Assembly (NCBI RefSeq): GCF_022898935.1
Contig: NZ_JALIRP010000004.1
Span: 372,001 to 436,000 of the forward strand
From: Paenibacillus mangrovi
Lineage (GTDB): Bacteria > Bacillota > Bacilli > Paenibacillales > Paenibacillaceae
Direction: 5' to 3'
Length of the DNA: 64,000 nucleotides
Position 1 is the stretch's first letter. Each line of letters starts with the position of its first letter. Positions 33,892 to 43,619 of the stretch are shown here, piece after piece. Under the pieces are notes generated by a model. The model ran no database searches, had not been told where the DNA came from, and saw nothing but the letters and a program-made list of their open reading frames with translations. The translations under genes were made by a program, and so were the position numbers.

Positions 33892-35220
33892 TTAGTACAG
33901 CGTCATGTATTGATCGCGTTCCCATTGATGAACTTGCGTGCGGTACATATCCCATTCAATTTCTTTCAGTTCATAGAAGTGGGACAATGCATGCTCGCCA
34001 AGCGCTTCGATGATAACTTCATCGCGTACCATCTCGTTCAGCGCTTCTTTCAGGTCAGCTGGAAGACTTGGGATGCCTTCTTCGATACGCTCTTCATCGG
34101 ACATTACATAGATGTTGCGGTCGATTGGAGCTGGAAGCTCCATCTTTTTGCTAATGCCGTTCAGACCAGCGCGCAGCATTACAGCAAGTGCCAGGTAAGG
34201 GTTCGCAGCCGGATCCGGGTTACGAACTTCTACGCGGGTACTGAGTCCGCGGGAAGCTGGGATACGGATCATCGGGCTCCGGTTGCTACCGGACCATGCC
34301 ACATAGCAAGGTGCTTCATAGCCAGGAACCAGACGTTTGTAAGAGTTCACTGTTGGGTTGGTAATCGCAGCAAAAGCACGAGCATGCTTCAAAATACCAG
34401 CCATGTAGTAGCGCGCTTCTTTGCTGAGGCCAAGCTCATCGGACTCGTCATAGAATGCGTTGTTGTCGCCGTTAAACAGCGATTGGTGACAGTGCATACC
34501 GGAACCATTCACGCCAAACAGCGGTTTAGGCATAAAAGTCGCATGCAGACCATGCTGACGTGCAATGGTTTTAACAACCAATTTGAAGGTTTGAATTTGG
34601 TCAGCCGCTTTAATAGCATCTTCATATTTAAAGTCGATCTCATGCTGGCCTGGAGCCACTTCGTGGTGGGAAGCTTCGATTTCAAAGCCCATTTCTTCCA
34701 GCGTAAGCACGATTTCACGACGGCAGTTCTCACCGAGATCTGTTGGCGCAAGGTCAAAGTATCCGCCTTGGTCATTCAGTTCCATCGTTGGGTTGCCTTT
34801 TTCATCGGTTTTGAACAGGAAGAATTCTGGTTCCGGACCGACGTTCATGGAAGTGTAGCCCATAGCTTCAGCTTCCTTCAGGTTGCGTTTCAGAATACCG
34901 CGTGGGTCTCCTTCGAACGGAGTGCCATCCGGCATATATACATCACAGATCAGACGTGCAACACGGTCTTCGGCTACCCAAGGGAAAATCACCCAGGTAT
35001 CGAGGTCAGGATACAGGTACATATCGGATTCTTCAATGCGAACATAACCTTCGATGGAAGATCCATCGAACATCATCTTATTGTCAAGCGCTTTTTTCAA
35101 TTGGCTTACCGGAATTTCAACGTTCTTGATCGTTCCCAGCAAGTCGGTAAATTGAAGGCGGATAAAACGAACGTTCTCTTCCTCAGCAATACGAAGAATA
35201 TCTTCTTTAGTGTAGCTCAC
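33892..35220 (-). CDS. glnA: Glutamine synthetase type I (GSI-alpha)
   Basis: This 442-residue protein of the GSI-alpha size class begins with GTG after AAAGGGAGAGG. It has FDGSSIEG near the N-terminus, GPEPEFFLF (metal ligands), [13 protein letters not shown], the NRSPMIRIP segment, and [16 protein letters not shown]. It converts glutamate, ammonia and ATP to glutamine. In Bacillus, glutamine-inhibited GS binds GlnR and regulates its own operon. It lies directly downstream of glnR. Confidence 0.97.
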   Translation of the reverse strand: MSYTKEDILRIAEEENVRFIRLQFTDLLGTIKNVEIPVSQLKKALDNKMMFDGSSIEGYVRIEESDMYLYPDLDTWVIFPWVAEDRVARLICDVYMPDGTPFEGDPRGILKRNLKEAEAMGYTSMNVGPEPEFFLFKTDEKGNPTMELNDQGGYFDLAPTDLGENCRREIVLTLEEMGFEIEASHHEVAPGQHEIDFKYEDAIKAADQIQTFKLVVKTIARQHGLHATFMPKPLFGVNGSGMHCHQSLFNGDNNAFYDESDELGLSKEARYYMAGILKHARAFAAITNPTVNSYKRLVPGYEAPCYVAWSGSNRSPMIRIPASRGLSTRVEVRNPDPAANPYLALAVMLRAGLNGISKKMELPAPIDRNIYVMSDEERIEEGIPSLPADLKEALNEMVRDEVIIEALGEHALSHFYELKEIEWDMYRTQVHQWERDQYMTLY

Positions 35221-35253
35221 AGGATCCTCTCCCTTTCCATTATTGAATCTGAT

Positions 35254-35667
35254 TTATTTTTTATTAAAAAACCGGGATAGTTCACCTTGGATCAATGATA
35301 CCTGACCCGGTCTCTTACCTGAAACGAGCTGCTGCTTCAGCAGGCGATGCAACTGGGATTCTGACATTTCTTTTCGTTTCACTTCCGTGTCAGCGGTAAT
35401 GACTGTTGCTTCCTCAGATTCCTTGGTCACTGGATTCATCACCTGTTTGATTCCGGCGATGTTTACGCCCTTCTCAATTAGAGACTTAATTTCCAGTAAT
35501 CTTTCCACATCGTTAAAGGAGAATAAGCGCTGATTGCCTGACGTGCGCGCAGGAACAATCAGGTTATGCTGTTCATAGTACCGAATCTGTCTGGCTGACA
35601 AATCGGTCAGTTTCATTACAATACCAATCGGGAATAATGCCATGTTTCTGCGAATCTCATCACCCAT
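35254..35667 (-). CDS. glnR: Transcriptional repressor GlnR (MerR family)
   Basis: This 137-residue MerR-type helix-turn-helix protein has LFPIGIVMKLTDLSARQIRYYEQHNLIVP, with SGNQRLFSFNDVERL as the wing, and a C-terminal regulatory tail ending FFNKK that interacts with glutamine synthetase in Bacillus. It represses glnRA when nitrogen is plentiful. A perfect GlnR operator lies upstream of the promoter of its own gene. The start codon is 12 bases after GGAAGG. Confidence 0.95.
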   Translation of the reverse strand: MGDEIRRNMALFPIGIVMKLTDLSARQIRYYEQHNLIVPARTSGNQRLFSFNDVERLLEIKSLIEKGVNIAGIKQVMNPVTKESEEATVITADTEVKRKEMSESQLHRLLKQQLVSGKRPGQVSLIQGELSRFFNKK

Positions 35668-35705
35668 GACTTATCTCAACCTTCCAGTAAACTTTTCTAA
35701 CTCAT

Positions 35706-35734
35706 ATTGTACATTTCCTGATCTCATGCGTCAA
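35706..35734 (-). promoter_or_regulatory. glnRA promoter
   Basis: Minus strand TTGACG (35729-35734), 17-base spacer, TACAAT (35706-35711), 39 bases before the glnR start. Confidence 0.85.
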
Positions 35735-35739
35735 TGACA

Positions 35740-35756
35740 TGTCAGATAAACTCACA
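35740..35756 (-). promoter_or_regulatory. GlnR/TnrA operator
   Basis: TGTGA, seven bases, TGACA on the minus strand is an exact match to TGTNA-N7-TNACA. It sits immediately upstream of the glnR -35, as in Bacillus glnRA, and overlaps the last codons of the ynbB-type gene. Confidence 0.85.
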
Positions 35757-37005
35757 ATAAATTTCGATCTTTCATCTTTTGCAGAGCTAACATGACTCCA
35801 AATTTAACATGAGAGTATGTCAAACCGCCTTGCATATACCCGATGAAAGGTTCCCGGATCGGTGCGTCTGCGGATAATTCGAGACTGCCGCCTTGGATGA
35901 AGGTACCCGCAGCCATTATAACGGGATGTTCGTAGCCAGGCATGTCCCATGGTTCGGGAACCACGTGGCTGTCTACCGCGGCTGCACGCTGTATGCCTTG
36001 AACAAATGCAATTAGATGCTCCGCACCCGTGAATGAAATAGCCTGGATTAAATCGGTTCGCGGCTCATTCCATGCCGGCTTGGTCACAAATCCCGCCTGT
36101 TCAAACATGGCCGCCGCAAAAATACTTCCCATTAAAGCCTGTCCAACCAGAGTCGGCGCCATAAACAGCCCTTGGTAAATGCCGCGGGTCGTTCCCAGCA
36201 TCGCACCGACTTCACTGCCGATCCCCGGAGCAGTCAACCGATAAGCGCAGAGATCCACGTATTGCTGTTTGCCGCAAATGTATCCCCCTGTTTCGGCGAT
36301 GCCGCCGCCCGGGTTTTTAATGAGAGAACCTGCGATCAGATCCGCCCCGACTTCAGTCGGCTCCAGCACTTCCGTGAATTCCCCGTAACAGTTATCAACG
36401 AAGATGATGACATCGGATTTGATTTCTTTCACCTTCCGGATCATTTCACCGATTTCATTCACTGTGAAGGAAGATCGCCAGTCGTATCCTCTCGAACGCT
36501 GGATTCCAATAACCTTCGTCGACTCGTGAATTCCTGCACGTACAGCTTCCCAGTCGATGCCTCCATCTTCTGTCAATTCCGCCTCACGGTACGTAATGCC
36601 AAAATCCTGCAGCGAACCGGTTCCGTCACCTTTTTTTCCAATCACTTTATGAAGTGTATCGTAAGGACGTCCCGTGATATAGAAAAGCTCGTCCCCTGGT
36701 CTTAATACGCCAAAAAGAGCGGTTGAGATCGTATGCGTACCCGAAGCAAAATGCGGGCGTACCAGAGCTGCCTCGGCTCCGAATACGTCCGCATATACCA
36801 AATCCAGCACTTCTCTGCCTCGGTCATTATAGGCATATCCTGTTGATCCGGCAAAATGAAAATCACTTACCTGATGCTTCTGAAACGCTTCAATAACCTT
36901 CCATTGATTCTGGTCGATCACCCGGTCCAGCTTGCGAAATTGTCCTTCGATGCGCTCTTCAGCAGCTTCTTTCCATTGTTCCAATTCTTGTGCAAAAGTT
37001 ATCAT
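35752..37005 (-). CDS. ynbB: PLP-dependent methionine gamma-lyase-family protein (YnbB)
   Basis: The protein has about 417 residues from an ATG preceded by GGAGGAG (an in-frame ATG at 37077 would overlap hflX by 40 bases; the shorter form matches family length). It is a fold-type I PLP enzyme of the aluminium-resistance/YnbB family: FAGSTGYAYNDRGRE, VRPHFASGTHTIS, VFVDNCYGEF-like Asp segment (IIFVDNCYGEF), and the PLP lysine in GSLIKNPGGG. It probably cleaves C-S bonds in sulfur amino acids; the true substrate is uncertain. The order hflX-ynbB-glnR-glnA is conserved from Bacillus. Confidence 0.9.
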   Translation of the reverse strand: MITFAQELEQWKEAAEERIEGQFRKLDRVIDQNQWKVIEAFQKHQVSDFHFAGSTGYAYNDRGREVLDLVYADVFGAEAALVRPHFASGTHTISTALFGVLRPGDELFYITGRPYDTLHKVIGKKGDGTGSLQDFGITYREAELTEDGGIDWEAVRAGIHESTKVIGIQRSRGYDWRSSFTVNEIGEMIRKVKEIKSDVIIFVDNCYGEFTEVLEPTEVGADLIAGSLIKNPGGGIAETGGYICGKQQYVDLCAYRLTAPGIGSEVGAMLGTTRGIYQGLFMAPTLVGQALMGSIFAAAMFEQAGFVTKPAWNEPRTDLIQAISFTGAEHLIAFVQGIQRAAAVDSHVVPEPWDMPGYEHPVIMAAGTFIQGGSLELSADAPIREPFIGYMQGGLTYSHVKFGVMLALQKMKDRNLL

Positions 37006-37037
37006 GTCTCCGTATTTCTCCTCCAAGTCAACATCAA

Positions 37038-38327
37038 TCAATCTCTTACGAGATAAGGATGAAGCATATGTCCCCATTTTTCATAATCAGGCTTGTGTAC
37101 CTGTACCTTATAAATCATATCATTTTCTTCGTTTTGCTGCCCTAACACATCTCCAACGCGGTAGAGCATGGCCATTGCGTTGCCGTCTTCCGGCGGTATA
37201 CGAAACGTCAAGATCCCTCCGGATAAACGGTCTTTAATTACTTCTTTTAACGTGAGCAGGTCCGCCGGATTCAGAGCACTGATTTTGAGATAACCCTGCC
37301 CGGATGGCAGCATCTCAAGCTGCTCCTTGGTACAAATATCCACCTTGTTAAAAAGAATCAGCTGCGGCTTTTCTGCTGCACCCAGTTCCTCCAGTATCGA
37401 GTCAACCACAGCCATTTGTTCATCTCTCATAGGGGAAGAAGCATCTACCACATGCAGTATTAAGTCCGCTTCATTCGCTTCCTCCAGCGTAGCCCGGAAG
37501 GCAGCAACAAGATCATGTGGCAGGTTCTGGATGAATCCTACCGTATCCGTCAGAATAACCTCGCTTCCCCCAGGCAGCTCCAATGTGCGCGACGTCGGAT
37601 CGAGTGTGGCAAACAGTTGATTTTCAATGTATACGTCCGCGCTGGTAAGCTGCTTAAGCAACGTGGACTTCCCCGCATTGGTATACCCGACAAGCGCGAT
37701 TTGGATCGCGCCACTTTTTTGCCTACGTCCCCGGTAAAGCTTACGATGCTTGATCACCGCTTCAAGCTGCTTTTTTAGATCGCCGATTCGTCCACGAATA
37801 TGACGTCTGTCCATCTCCAGCTTGCTTTCCCCTGGTCCCCGGGTACCGATCCCGCCGCCGAGACGCGACAAATTTTTGCCGTGTCCCGACAAACGGGGAA
37901 GCAGATAAGAGAGCTGCGCAAGTTCTACTTGTATAATACCCTCGCGCGTCTTGGCGCGCTGTGCAAAAATATCTAATATCAGCTGCGTCCTGTCAATAAT
38001 CTTCACGTCCAGGTATTGCTCCAGATTCCGGACCTGAGCTCCGGACAAGTCATGATCGAAAATAGCGGTGTTCGCGTGAGTAGAATCGATAGAAATCCGC
38101 AGCTCCTCCACCTTGCCCTTACCAATAAGCCAGCGGGAATCCGGAACATCACGGTTTTGGGTAACCACATCCAGAACTTCTACTCCGGCAGTTTCTGCCA
38201 GACTAACAAGCTCCTGCAGGGATAGCTCTGGATTGATTCCAGACCGTTTGACTTCTTCGGTAACAAGACTAACGAGAACTGCTCGGTCGCGTATTTGCGT
38301 ATTCGTATCGTAAATGGAATGTGCCAA
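37038..38327 (-). CDS. hflX: Ribosome-associated GTPase HflX
   Basis: This 429-residue protein begins with a TTG 9 bases after AAAAGGGG. It has an N-terminal HflX domain with RGPGESKLEMDRRHI, then a G domain: GYTNAGKSTLL (G1), DPTSRT (G2), LTDTVGFIQNLP (G3), FNKVD (G4). It binds 50S subunits and splits or rescues stalled ribosomes, for example during heat stress. It lies between spoVK and ynbB, as in Bacillus. Confidence 0.95.
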   Translation of the reverse strand: MAHSIYDTNTQIRDRAVLVSLVTEEVKRSGINPELSLQELVSLAETAGVEVLDVVTQNRDVPDSRWLIGKGKVEELRISIDSTHANTAIFDHDLSGAQVRNLEQYLDVKIIDRTQLILDIFAQRAKTREGIIQVELAQLSYLLPRLSGHGKNLSRLGGGIGTRGPGESKLEMDRRHIRGRIGDLKKQLEAVIKHRKLYRGRRQKSGAIQIALVGYTNAGKSTLLKQLTSADVYIENQLFATLDPTSRTLELPGGSEVILTDTVGFIQNLPHDLVAAFRATLEEANEADLILHVVDASSPMRDEQMAVVDSILEELGAAEKPQLILFNKVDICTKEQLEMLPSGQGYLKISALNPADLLTLKEVIKDRLSGGILTFRIPPEDGNAMAMLYRVGDVLGQQNEENDMIYKVQVHKPDYEKWGHMLHPYLVRD

Positions 38328-38373
38328 TAATGATTGCCCCTTTTCCGCAGCCTGCAGTTCTTCATCACATCAT

Positions 38374-39360
38374 TTAAAACGTCCCCTTGTTGTCAAGCTT
38401 GAAATCCTCCGTTCTTAGTGTCATCAGCTCAAGCTTACCGGGATTCGTGTTCGAATATAAATGAAGCAGCCTCACGGCTTGATTTCGAATAGACTTTTCA
38501 ATCGTATTCCGCACATATCTGGCATTACTGAAGGCATGCTCGGATTCATTTTTTTCTTGTAACAGGTGCTGTCTTAATCTCATTATCGCCTGAGGCATTA
38601 AAATGTAATCTCTTTCCTTCGCCATCAGCTCCGAGATCTGTATCAGCTGGTCAACCGAATAATCGGGAAACTCGACCTGGATCGGAAAACGCGAAGGCAG
38701 CCCAGGGTTCGTTTGCAGGAAATAATCGATCTCATCGGAATAGCCTGCCAGGATCAGGACAAATTGATTCTTGTGATCCTCCATGGCTTTCACCAACGTA
38801 TCAATCGCTTCCTTGCCAAAATCCTTTTCACCACCGCGGGCAAGACTATAGGCCTCATCGATAAAAAGAATGCCCCCGAGTGCCTTTTTCACCAAATCCC
38901 TCGTTTTTTGCGCGGTATGACCGATATATTCGCCAACCAGATCAGCGCGTTCCACTTCGATTAAATGTCCTTTACTGAGTACGCCCATCTTCTGAAAAAG
39001 CTTGGCAATGATGCGGGCCACCGTCGTTTTCCCCGTCCCCGGATTCCCCTTGAAGACCATATGGTATACCTGCCCTCCGCAGGCTAGACCCGCGTCCTGG
39101 CGCATATGGGCAATTTGTAGCAGGGCATAAATTTCAAAGACAAATTCCTTTATGCTCTCTAGTCCGACAAGATTATCCAGCTCTTTCTCGATTTCCTGAT
39201 ACAGCGTGTGCTGAACAACACTTTTTTGGACAGGTACAGGCTCCTTTTCCGGAACTGCGCTGCTGAGCACAGGAGGCTCCTGGTTGCGTATAATAACATT
39301 AATTTGTCTGGATGGCCTGCCTTCCGGCCGGCCGTTCGCCTCAGCGACACGCCCGTTCAT
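38374..39360 (-). CDS. spoVK: Stage V sporulation protein K (AAA+ ATPase)
   Basis: This 328-residue AAA+ protein of the CbxX/CfxQ (SpoVK) type has Walker A GNPGTGKTTVARII (about 110-120), Walker B GILFIDEAYSL, sensor 1 VLILAGYSDEI, and an arginine finger region FPIQVEFPDY. The first 50 residues are a charged, Pro-rich variable segment. SpoVK is needed for late spore maturation in Bacillus and acts as a remodelling ATPase in the mother cell. It starts after AGGTGATGGATGC. Confidence 0.9.
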   Translation of the reverse strand: MNGRVAEANGRPEGRPSRQINVIIRNQEPPVLSSAVPEKEPVPVQKSVVQHTLYQEIEKELDNLVGLESIKEFVFEIYALLQIAHMRQDAGLACGGQVYHMVFKGNPGTGKTTVARIIAKLFQKMGVLSKGHLIEVERADLVGEYIGHTAQKTRDLVKKALGGILFIDEAYSLARGGEKDFGKEAIDTLVKAMEDHKNQFVLILAGYSDEIDYFLQTNPGLPSRFPIQVEFPDYSVDQLIQISELMAKERDYILMPQAIMRLRQHLLQEKNESEHAFSNARYVRNTIEKSIRNQAVRLLHLYSNTNPGKLELMTLRTEDFKLDNKGTF

Positions 39361-39437
39361 GCATCCATCACCTCATATCCACGCAAGATGTGTTCTCTAT
39401 TCAATGTATTCTATTTGAGGCATGGTTATTAGAAGTT

Positions 39438-40097
39438 TCAAGCCTTTTTCCAGCCAAGCCAAAGAAGCAGCTCATCAACCTTCCATTTGGTATAAGCTAG
39501 CACCTCTCTGGGCTTATGATACTTCATCTGAAGCGTCTGGGATTCCGTCAAACCGAGCTGCGGATGATCATATTTCAAGTAATTGGCTATATCTCTCGAT
39601 CGCATGCCATGATATTGATGGGTAATGATCACCGCGCTGGTATAGCCATGTTCATCCATGATCTGCTTGCTGTATAGCAAATTTTCATAGGTACTGCGCG
39701 CCTTATTTTCCAGTATAATGGAATCCTCAGGAACGCCATGGGCTACCAGGTAATTTCGCATCCCTTCCGCTTCGGTGTACTTATATTCAGGCTTGTCCAA
39801 TCCGCCGCTAACGATCAGGGTGCTGAACTTCTTCTCCTGATAGAGCTTCAATGCTTCATCCAGCCGTTCCTTCAGCCCCGGACTTGGGGTGTCCCCCCAC
39901 ATAGAGGCGCCCAGAACAATTCCGACATCGCTTGTGCCGTTTAAACTGGAGCTCTGAACGTGATCCATTTTCCACCATACAAATCCGGTCCACAGTAGAC
40001 CGAGAATGACCAGAACGCCGACACAAGAAAATATGAACTTCAGCGGGGAGCGCTTTTTCCCTGGGATCAGCACCGGCCCCTGCTCAGACATTGTCAT
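39438..40097 (-). CDS. DUF218 (SanA/YdcF-like) membrane protein
   Basis: This 219-residue protein has one membrane helix (about 18-36) and a DUF218 domain: VGIVLGASMWGDTPSPGLKERLDEALKLY (in part), LIVSGGLDKPEYKYTEAEGMRNYL, SIILENKARSTYEN and VIITHQYHGMRS. The Asn/Ser/His residues in these motifs are the family's conserved polar centre. SanA/ElyC/YdcF proteins act in envelope biogenesis in other bacteria; the biochemical role is unclear. It overlaps the DUF402 gene by 4 bases. Confidence 0.85.
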   Translation of the reverse strand: MTMSEQGPVLIPGKKRSPLKFIFSCVGVLVILGLLWTGFVWWKMDHVQSSSLNGTSDVGIVLGASMWGDTPSPGLKERLDEALKLYQEKKFSTLIVSGGLDKPEYKYTEAEGMRNYLVAHGVPEDSIILENKARSTYENLLYSKQIMDEHGYTSAVIITHQYHGMRSRDIANYLKYDHPQLGLTESQTLQMKYHKPREVLAYTKWKVDELLLWLGWKKA

Positions 40098-40651
40098 GTT
40101 CTCCTCCTGAACTCTCCATTCTCGAACAACCGCTTGCGATGATCCAGCGACATCAGGAAATAAGGAAACTTATGCGCTTTGATGTCATTCAGCACTTCCC
40201 GGGCCGTAACTGTTGCAAGCATATAGTCATCTTGGGTAATTACCCCCCGCGCCAAGGCATCCTCCAGCTCATCCTCGTCAAGCAGGAATACTTCTCCGTT
40301 GCGCAGGACGACAATATCCAAATACAGATCGTCAAACCAGGGTACTCCTTGCTCCGTAACTCCCTGCGTCTTGCAGGTATCTATATACCACTGAATGATT
40401 TCCTGTCTTTCATCAAACATGGCCGTAATGATGTAATGACTGTTTTTCGGGAAATATTGCAGCCAAGAATAACCCTTATCAGCAATCCGGTAAGTATGGT
40501 TCCCGTAATGCTTCCAAAGGGGCTCCTTTAAGTTGTAAATCGTGTAGAGCGTTATGTACCCGGTAAATGCATCGCTCTCGACATAACGGCAGGCAAATCG
40601 CCGGCGGGAAATCCGGCGCCAATTCGCTCGATCTCCAAATTTTCGTTTCAT
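40094..40651 (-). CDS. DUF402 protein, YgaC/Ntdp-like nucleotide phosphatase
   Basis: The protein has 185 residues from an ATG nine bases after GGAGAGG (an upstream TTG is rejected because it lies in the ribosome site). It is a DUF402 beta-barrel: KRKFGDRANWRRI, HTYRIADKGYSWLQYFP, WYIDTCKTQ, GVPWFDDLYLDIV with clustered Asp residues for Mg2+, and DEDELEDALARG. Homologues (S. aureus Sa1684/Ntdp type) hydrolyse nucleoside tri- and diphosphates; B. subtilis YgaC is the same family. It is translationally coupled to the DUF218 gene. Confidence 0.82.
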   Translation of the reverse strand: MKRKFGDRANWRRISRRRFACRYVESDAFTGYITLYTIYNLKEPLWKHYGNHTYRIADKGYSWLQYFPKNSHYIITAMFDERQEIIQWYIDTCKTQGVTEQGVPWFDDLYLDIVVLRNGEVFLLDEDELEDALARGVITQDDYMLATVTAREVLNDIKAHKFPYFLMSLDHRKRLFENGEFRRRT

Positions 40652-40761
40652 GGGAATAACCCTCTCCAATATGGTAGCTTCAGCTTATCACATTTAGGAA
40701 ATACACTCAAAATGTTTACATCAAATAAAGCGCAAGTACAATTCATTGTATAAGCAAAAAT

Positions 40762-40792
40762 AAAAAGAGCCTCCATGAAGGAAGCTCTTTTT
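40762..40792 (-). terminator. Intrinsic terminator of the class A PBP gene
   Basis: Minus strand: AAAAAGAGCTTCC, TTCATG region, GGAGGCTCTTTTT. A symmetrical hairpin with a T-run 20 bases past the stop. Confidence 0.85.
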
Positions 40793-40812
40793 ATTGAACT
40801 TGTGGATTCATA

Positions 40813-43434
40813 TTATGGACTGGTAGTACCATCAACCGGGACAGAGCCGTTGTTATCCGGCTTCTTGGTTCCATCCACAGGGCCACCGGTGTCCGGTGAC
40901 CCCCCGCCTCCACTATCCGGAGGAACGGTAGTTCCGATATCCGTACTGCCATCCCCGGTACCTGAACCACCGCCATGGCCGTTACCATTGCCGTTACCAT
41001 TGCCGTTACCATTTCCATTGTTTCCGCTGTTGCCATTATTACCATTGTTAGTGCCGTTATCACTGCCATTCCCTGGATTACCGTTATCCTGACCATTATT
41101 GGTGCTTCCATCCGGATTTTGACCTTGGTCGGTATTTCCGTTCAGACCGTTGTCGCCCGTATTGTCAGGAGGCAGCTGTTCTTGTGGCGGTGCTTCAATC
41201 GAAATCGATATGACATTAGATCTGTCGGATTCCTTCCCCGTATCCGTGGAAACGGCCGTGACGTAATACTCATAGGTGTGACCCGCAAGTGCACCTACAT
41301 CGTCAGCGGTAGCAGAAGTAACATTATCCAGAATGACCGAGTAGTTCGCCTCAGAAGCTTCCTTCCGGTATACGCGGTACATAACGTTACCAGTGTCAAC
41401 CGGATTCCATGACAACGAAACGGTTTGCGTATCCGGTGAATAGCTTCCGATCAGTCCGGTGACGGGACTCGTCGTCTTTGCAACTGGTGGCGGTTCTGGC
41501 TTCTTCGCATTTTCCGGTACTTTGAATTCCTTCGCAGGGAAATCTTTAACTACTTGCTCCATTACTTTTCCCCAGAATTGCGCTGCAAGCTTACTGCTGT
41601 TTTTAAGCAAATGATCTTTATCCGGATTATCATACCCCATCCAAACGGCTGCGGTTAATTCTGGAGTATAACCAACAAACCACACATCACGGTTGGACTT
41701 CGAGCCCGGAATACCACTTTGCGTTGTACCCGTCTTACCTGCTACAGGTCTGCTGATTTGCGCTTTTTTACCTGTACCGCTATCGACAACATTCTTCATC
41801 ATTTCGGTCATCTGATAAGCGGTATCCTCACTCATGACCTTCTTGCCGGCATCTTTGTGAGTATAGATCGTCTTACCGTCACTGTTGACGATTGACTTAA
41901 TTGAGTACGCTTCGTTAAACGTGCCTCCATTCGCAAAAGCACTATATGCCTGAGCCATCTCCAGCGTATTCGTACCTTTGCTGGTGCCGCCAAGCGCCAA
42001 TGCGAGGTTCTTATCCTCATCCGTCAGCGGAATGCCAAGATTTTTTGCGAAATCAAAGCCAGTCTGCACGCCGATCTGATTAAGCAGCCAAACCGCAGGA
42101 ATGTTCTCCGACTTGGTAATTGCATCGGCCATTCCGATGGTATCCGAATAACCGTGCAGGTTGGTCGGACAGTAATTGCCAAAGCATTGCTTTTTGTTGC
42201 TAAGCTGCGAATTCATATCGAATTTGCCCGATTCCAGCGCCGGAGCGTAAGAAACGATCGGTTTGAAGGCTGAACCCGGTTGACGACGACTGTTCGTCAC
42301 ACGGCTGTAGCCCTTGCGCTCATAATCGCGTCCGCCAAGCAGCGCAACCAGGGACCCGTTCTCCTGATTCATGATGACCATAGATCCCTGTACTGGCTGG
42401 TTATCTACGCTTTTCTCGAAATTGGAATCGTCTGCGAATTCCTTTTCAAGCACCTTCTGCGCATTAGCATCCATTGTCGTGTAGATTTTATAACCGCCGA
42501 TGTTCAGGTCGTCTTCACTTAGACCCGTCACTTTCTCAGCTTCATTCATTACGTAATCCATGTAGTTCTGATAATTTTGTTTCTTCTTCGGAGGTACGTA
42601 ATCGTAAACGACTGTCTTTGCCTGATCTGCTTCAGCTTGGGTAATGTAACCCTGCTCGGCCATCAAGTTGAGTACAACCGCACGCCGCTGCATGGAGGCC
42701 TCCGGATTCTTGACTGGGTTGTATTTGGACGGCCCCTTAGGCATAGCTGCCAGCGTGGCCATCTGCCACAATTGCAGTTGATTCAAATCACTAATACCAA
42801 AATAATACTTGGATGCTTCTTTAATTCCGTAAATCTGTCCGCCGAAGTTAATTCGGTTCAAATACATCGTAAGGATCTCATCTTTGGTCAGATTGCGTTC
42901 CAGAGCTAGTGCGATAGACATCTCTGTCGCTTTACGGAAGAAGGTCTTGTCACGAGTCAAGAAAATATTTCTCGCGAGCTGCTGGGTAATCGTACTGCCG
43001 CCTTCCACTTTGGAACGCGCCATAACGTCTTTTACGGCTGCACGGCCGATGGACCATAAATCCACACCGCTGTGCTCATAAAACCGTTTATCCTCCGTAG
43101 CAACGAAAGCATCCTTGAGAAGCTTCGGAATATCCTCGCTGGCTACCGGATCACTTTTTACCAGAGAAAGCTCACCCATCAAATCTCCATTTCGGTCATA
43201 GACCTTGGATGTTTCGTGAAGCGTGATTTTATCCTTGTTCGCCTGGTAAATCCGCTCTCCGTTGATGGTAATGTAAAGATATCCTCCGAGCGCGCAGAAT
43301 ACGGCAAAAGCACAGGTGAAAAATATAATCCAAAATACTCGTTTGCCAGTAAGTTTCTTCTTTCTCTTTTTTGGTGTCTTGGACGGCTTTTCTTTATTTT
43401 TGCTACCAGTCCTTGACAGTTTATTGTTATCCAT
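40813..43434 (-). CDS. Class A penicillin-binding protein (PBP1A-type) with Fn3 domain and Asn/Gly-rich tail
   Basis: The 873-residue protein has a basic cytoplasmic head, a membrane helix (about 30-55), a GT51 transglycosylase (EDKRFYEHSG catalytic Glu, then RGGSTITQQLARNIFL-like QQLARN), a transpeptidase (active-site SAFK in GSAFKPIVSY, SEN, KTGTTQSG), a fibronectin type III domain (about 660-745), and a low-complexity tail rich in N, G and D. It polymerises and cross-links peptidoglycan. The Fn3 plus Asn/Gly tail presumably spans the wall; the tail's role is unknown. It is longer than B. subtilis PBP4-type proteins because of this tail. Confidence 0.93.
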   Translation of the reverse strand: MDNNKLSRTGSKNKEKPSKTPKKRKKKLTGKRVFWIIFFTCAFAVFCALGGYLYITINGERIYQANKDKITLHETSKVYDRNGDLMGELSLVKSDPVASEDIPKLLKDAFVATEDKRFYEHSGVDLWSIGRAAVKDVMARSKVEGGSTITQQLARNIFLTRDKTFFRKATEMSIALALERNLTKDEILTMYLNRINFGGQIYGIKEASKYYFGISDLNQLQLWQMATLAAMPKGPSKYNPVKNPEASMQRRAVVLNLMAEQGYITQAEADQAKTVVYDYVPPKKKQNYQNYMDYVMNEAEKVTGLSEDDLNIGGYKIYTTMDANAQKVLEKEFADDSNFEKSVDNQPVQGSMVIMNQENGSLVALLGGRDYERKGYSRVTNSRRQPGSAFKPIVSYAPALESGKFDMNSQLSNKKQCFGNYCPTNLHGYSDTIGMADAITKSENIPAVWLLNQIGVQTGFDFAKNLGIPLTDEDKNLALALGGTSKGTNTLEMAQAYSAFANGGTFNEAYSIKSIVNSDGKTIYTHKDAGKKVMSEDTAYQMTEMMKNVVDSGTGKKAQISRPVAGKTGTTQSGIPGSKSNRDVWFVGYTPELTAAVWMGYDNPDKDHLLKNSSKLAAQFWGKVMEQVVKDFPAKEFKVPENAKKPEPPPVAKTTSPVTGLIGSYSPDTQTVSLSWNPVDTGNVMYRVYRKEASEANYSVILDNVTSATADDVGALAGHTYEYYVTAVSTDTGKESDRSNVISISIEAPPQEQLPPDNTGDNGLNGNTDQGQNPDGSTNNGQDNGNPGNGSDNGTNNGNNGNSGNNGNGNGNGNGNGNGHGGGSGTGDGSTDIGTTVPPDSGGGGSPDTGGPVDGTKKPDNNGSVPVDGTTSP
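40972..41020. repeat. 12-base tandem repeat in the PBP tail
   Basis: GTTACCATTGCC is repeated about three times from 40981 to 41016, the last copy with one change, and degenerates on both sides. On the coding strand each unit gives NGNG. Such repeats often vary in copy number between strains. Confidence 0.8.
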
Positions 43435-43477
43435 GGTGCCTCCTGACTCCCTTAAGGATCATTCAAGTAGTGGAATG

Positions 43478-43503
43478 AAAAGAACAACCTTGACAAGGTT
43501 GCT
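43478..43503 (-). terminator. Probable terminator of hfq
   Basis: Minus strand: AGCAACC, TTGTCAA loop region, GGTTGTT, then CTTTTC. A short stem with a weak T-run. Confidence 0.5.
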
Positions 43504-43619
43504 CCGCTCCAGTTCCTATGCCTATAGACATCAGCAAACGCAGCATACTCAGCCCAGCCCGCTCACCCAGTCTATATTCTTAAACGAAAATGATCCAAAA
43601 AAGTTTCGAATTACGTCCG

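Noticed and set aside
33910..35280. A long open frame of about 456 codons on the plus strand opposite glnA
   Set aside because: It exactly mirrors the conserved glnA gene and has no ribosome site or known family. It is a frame shadow produced by the codon use of glnA.
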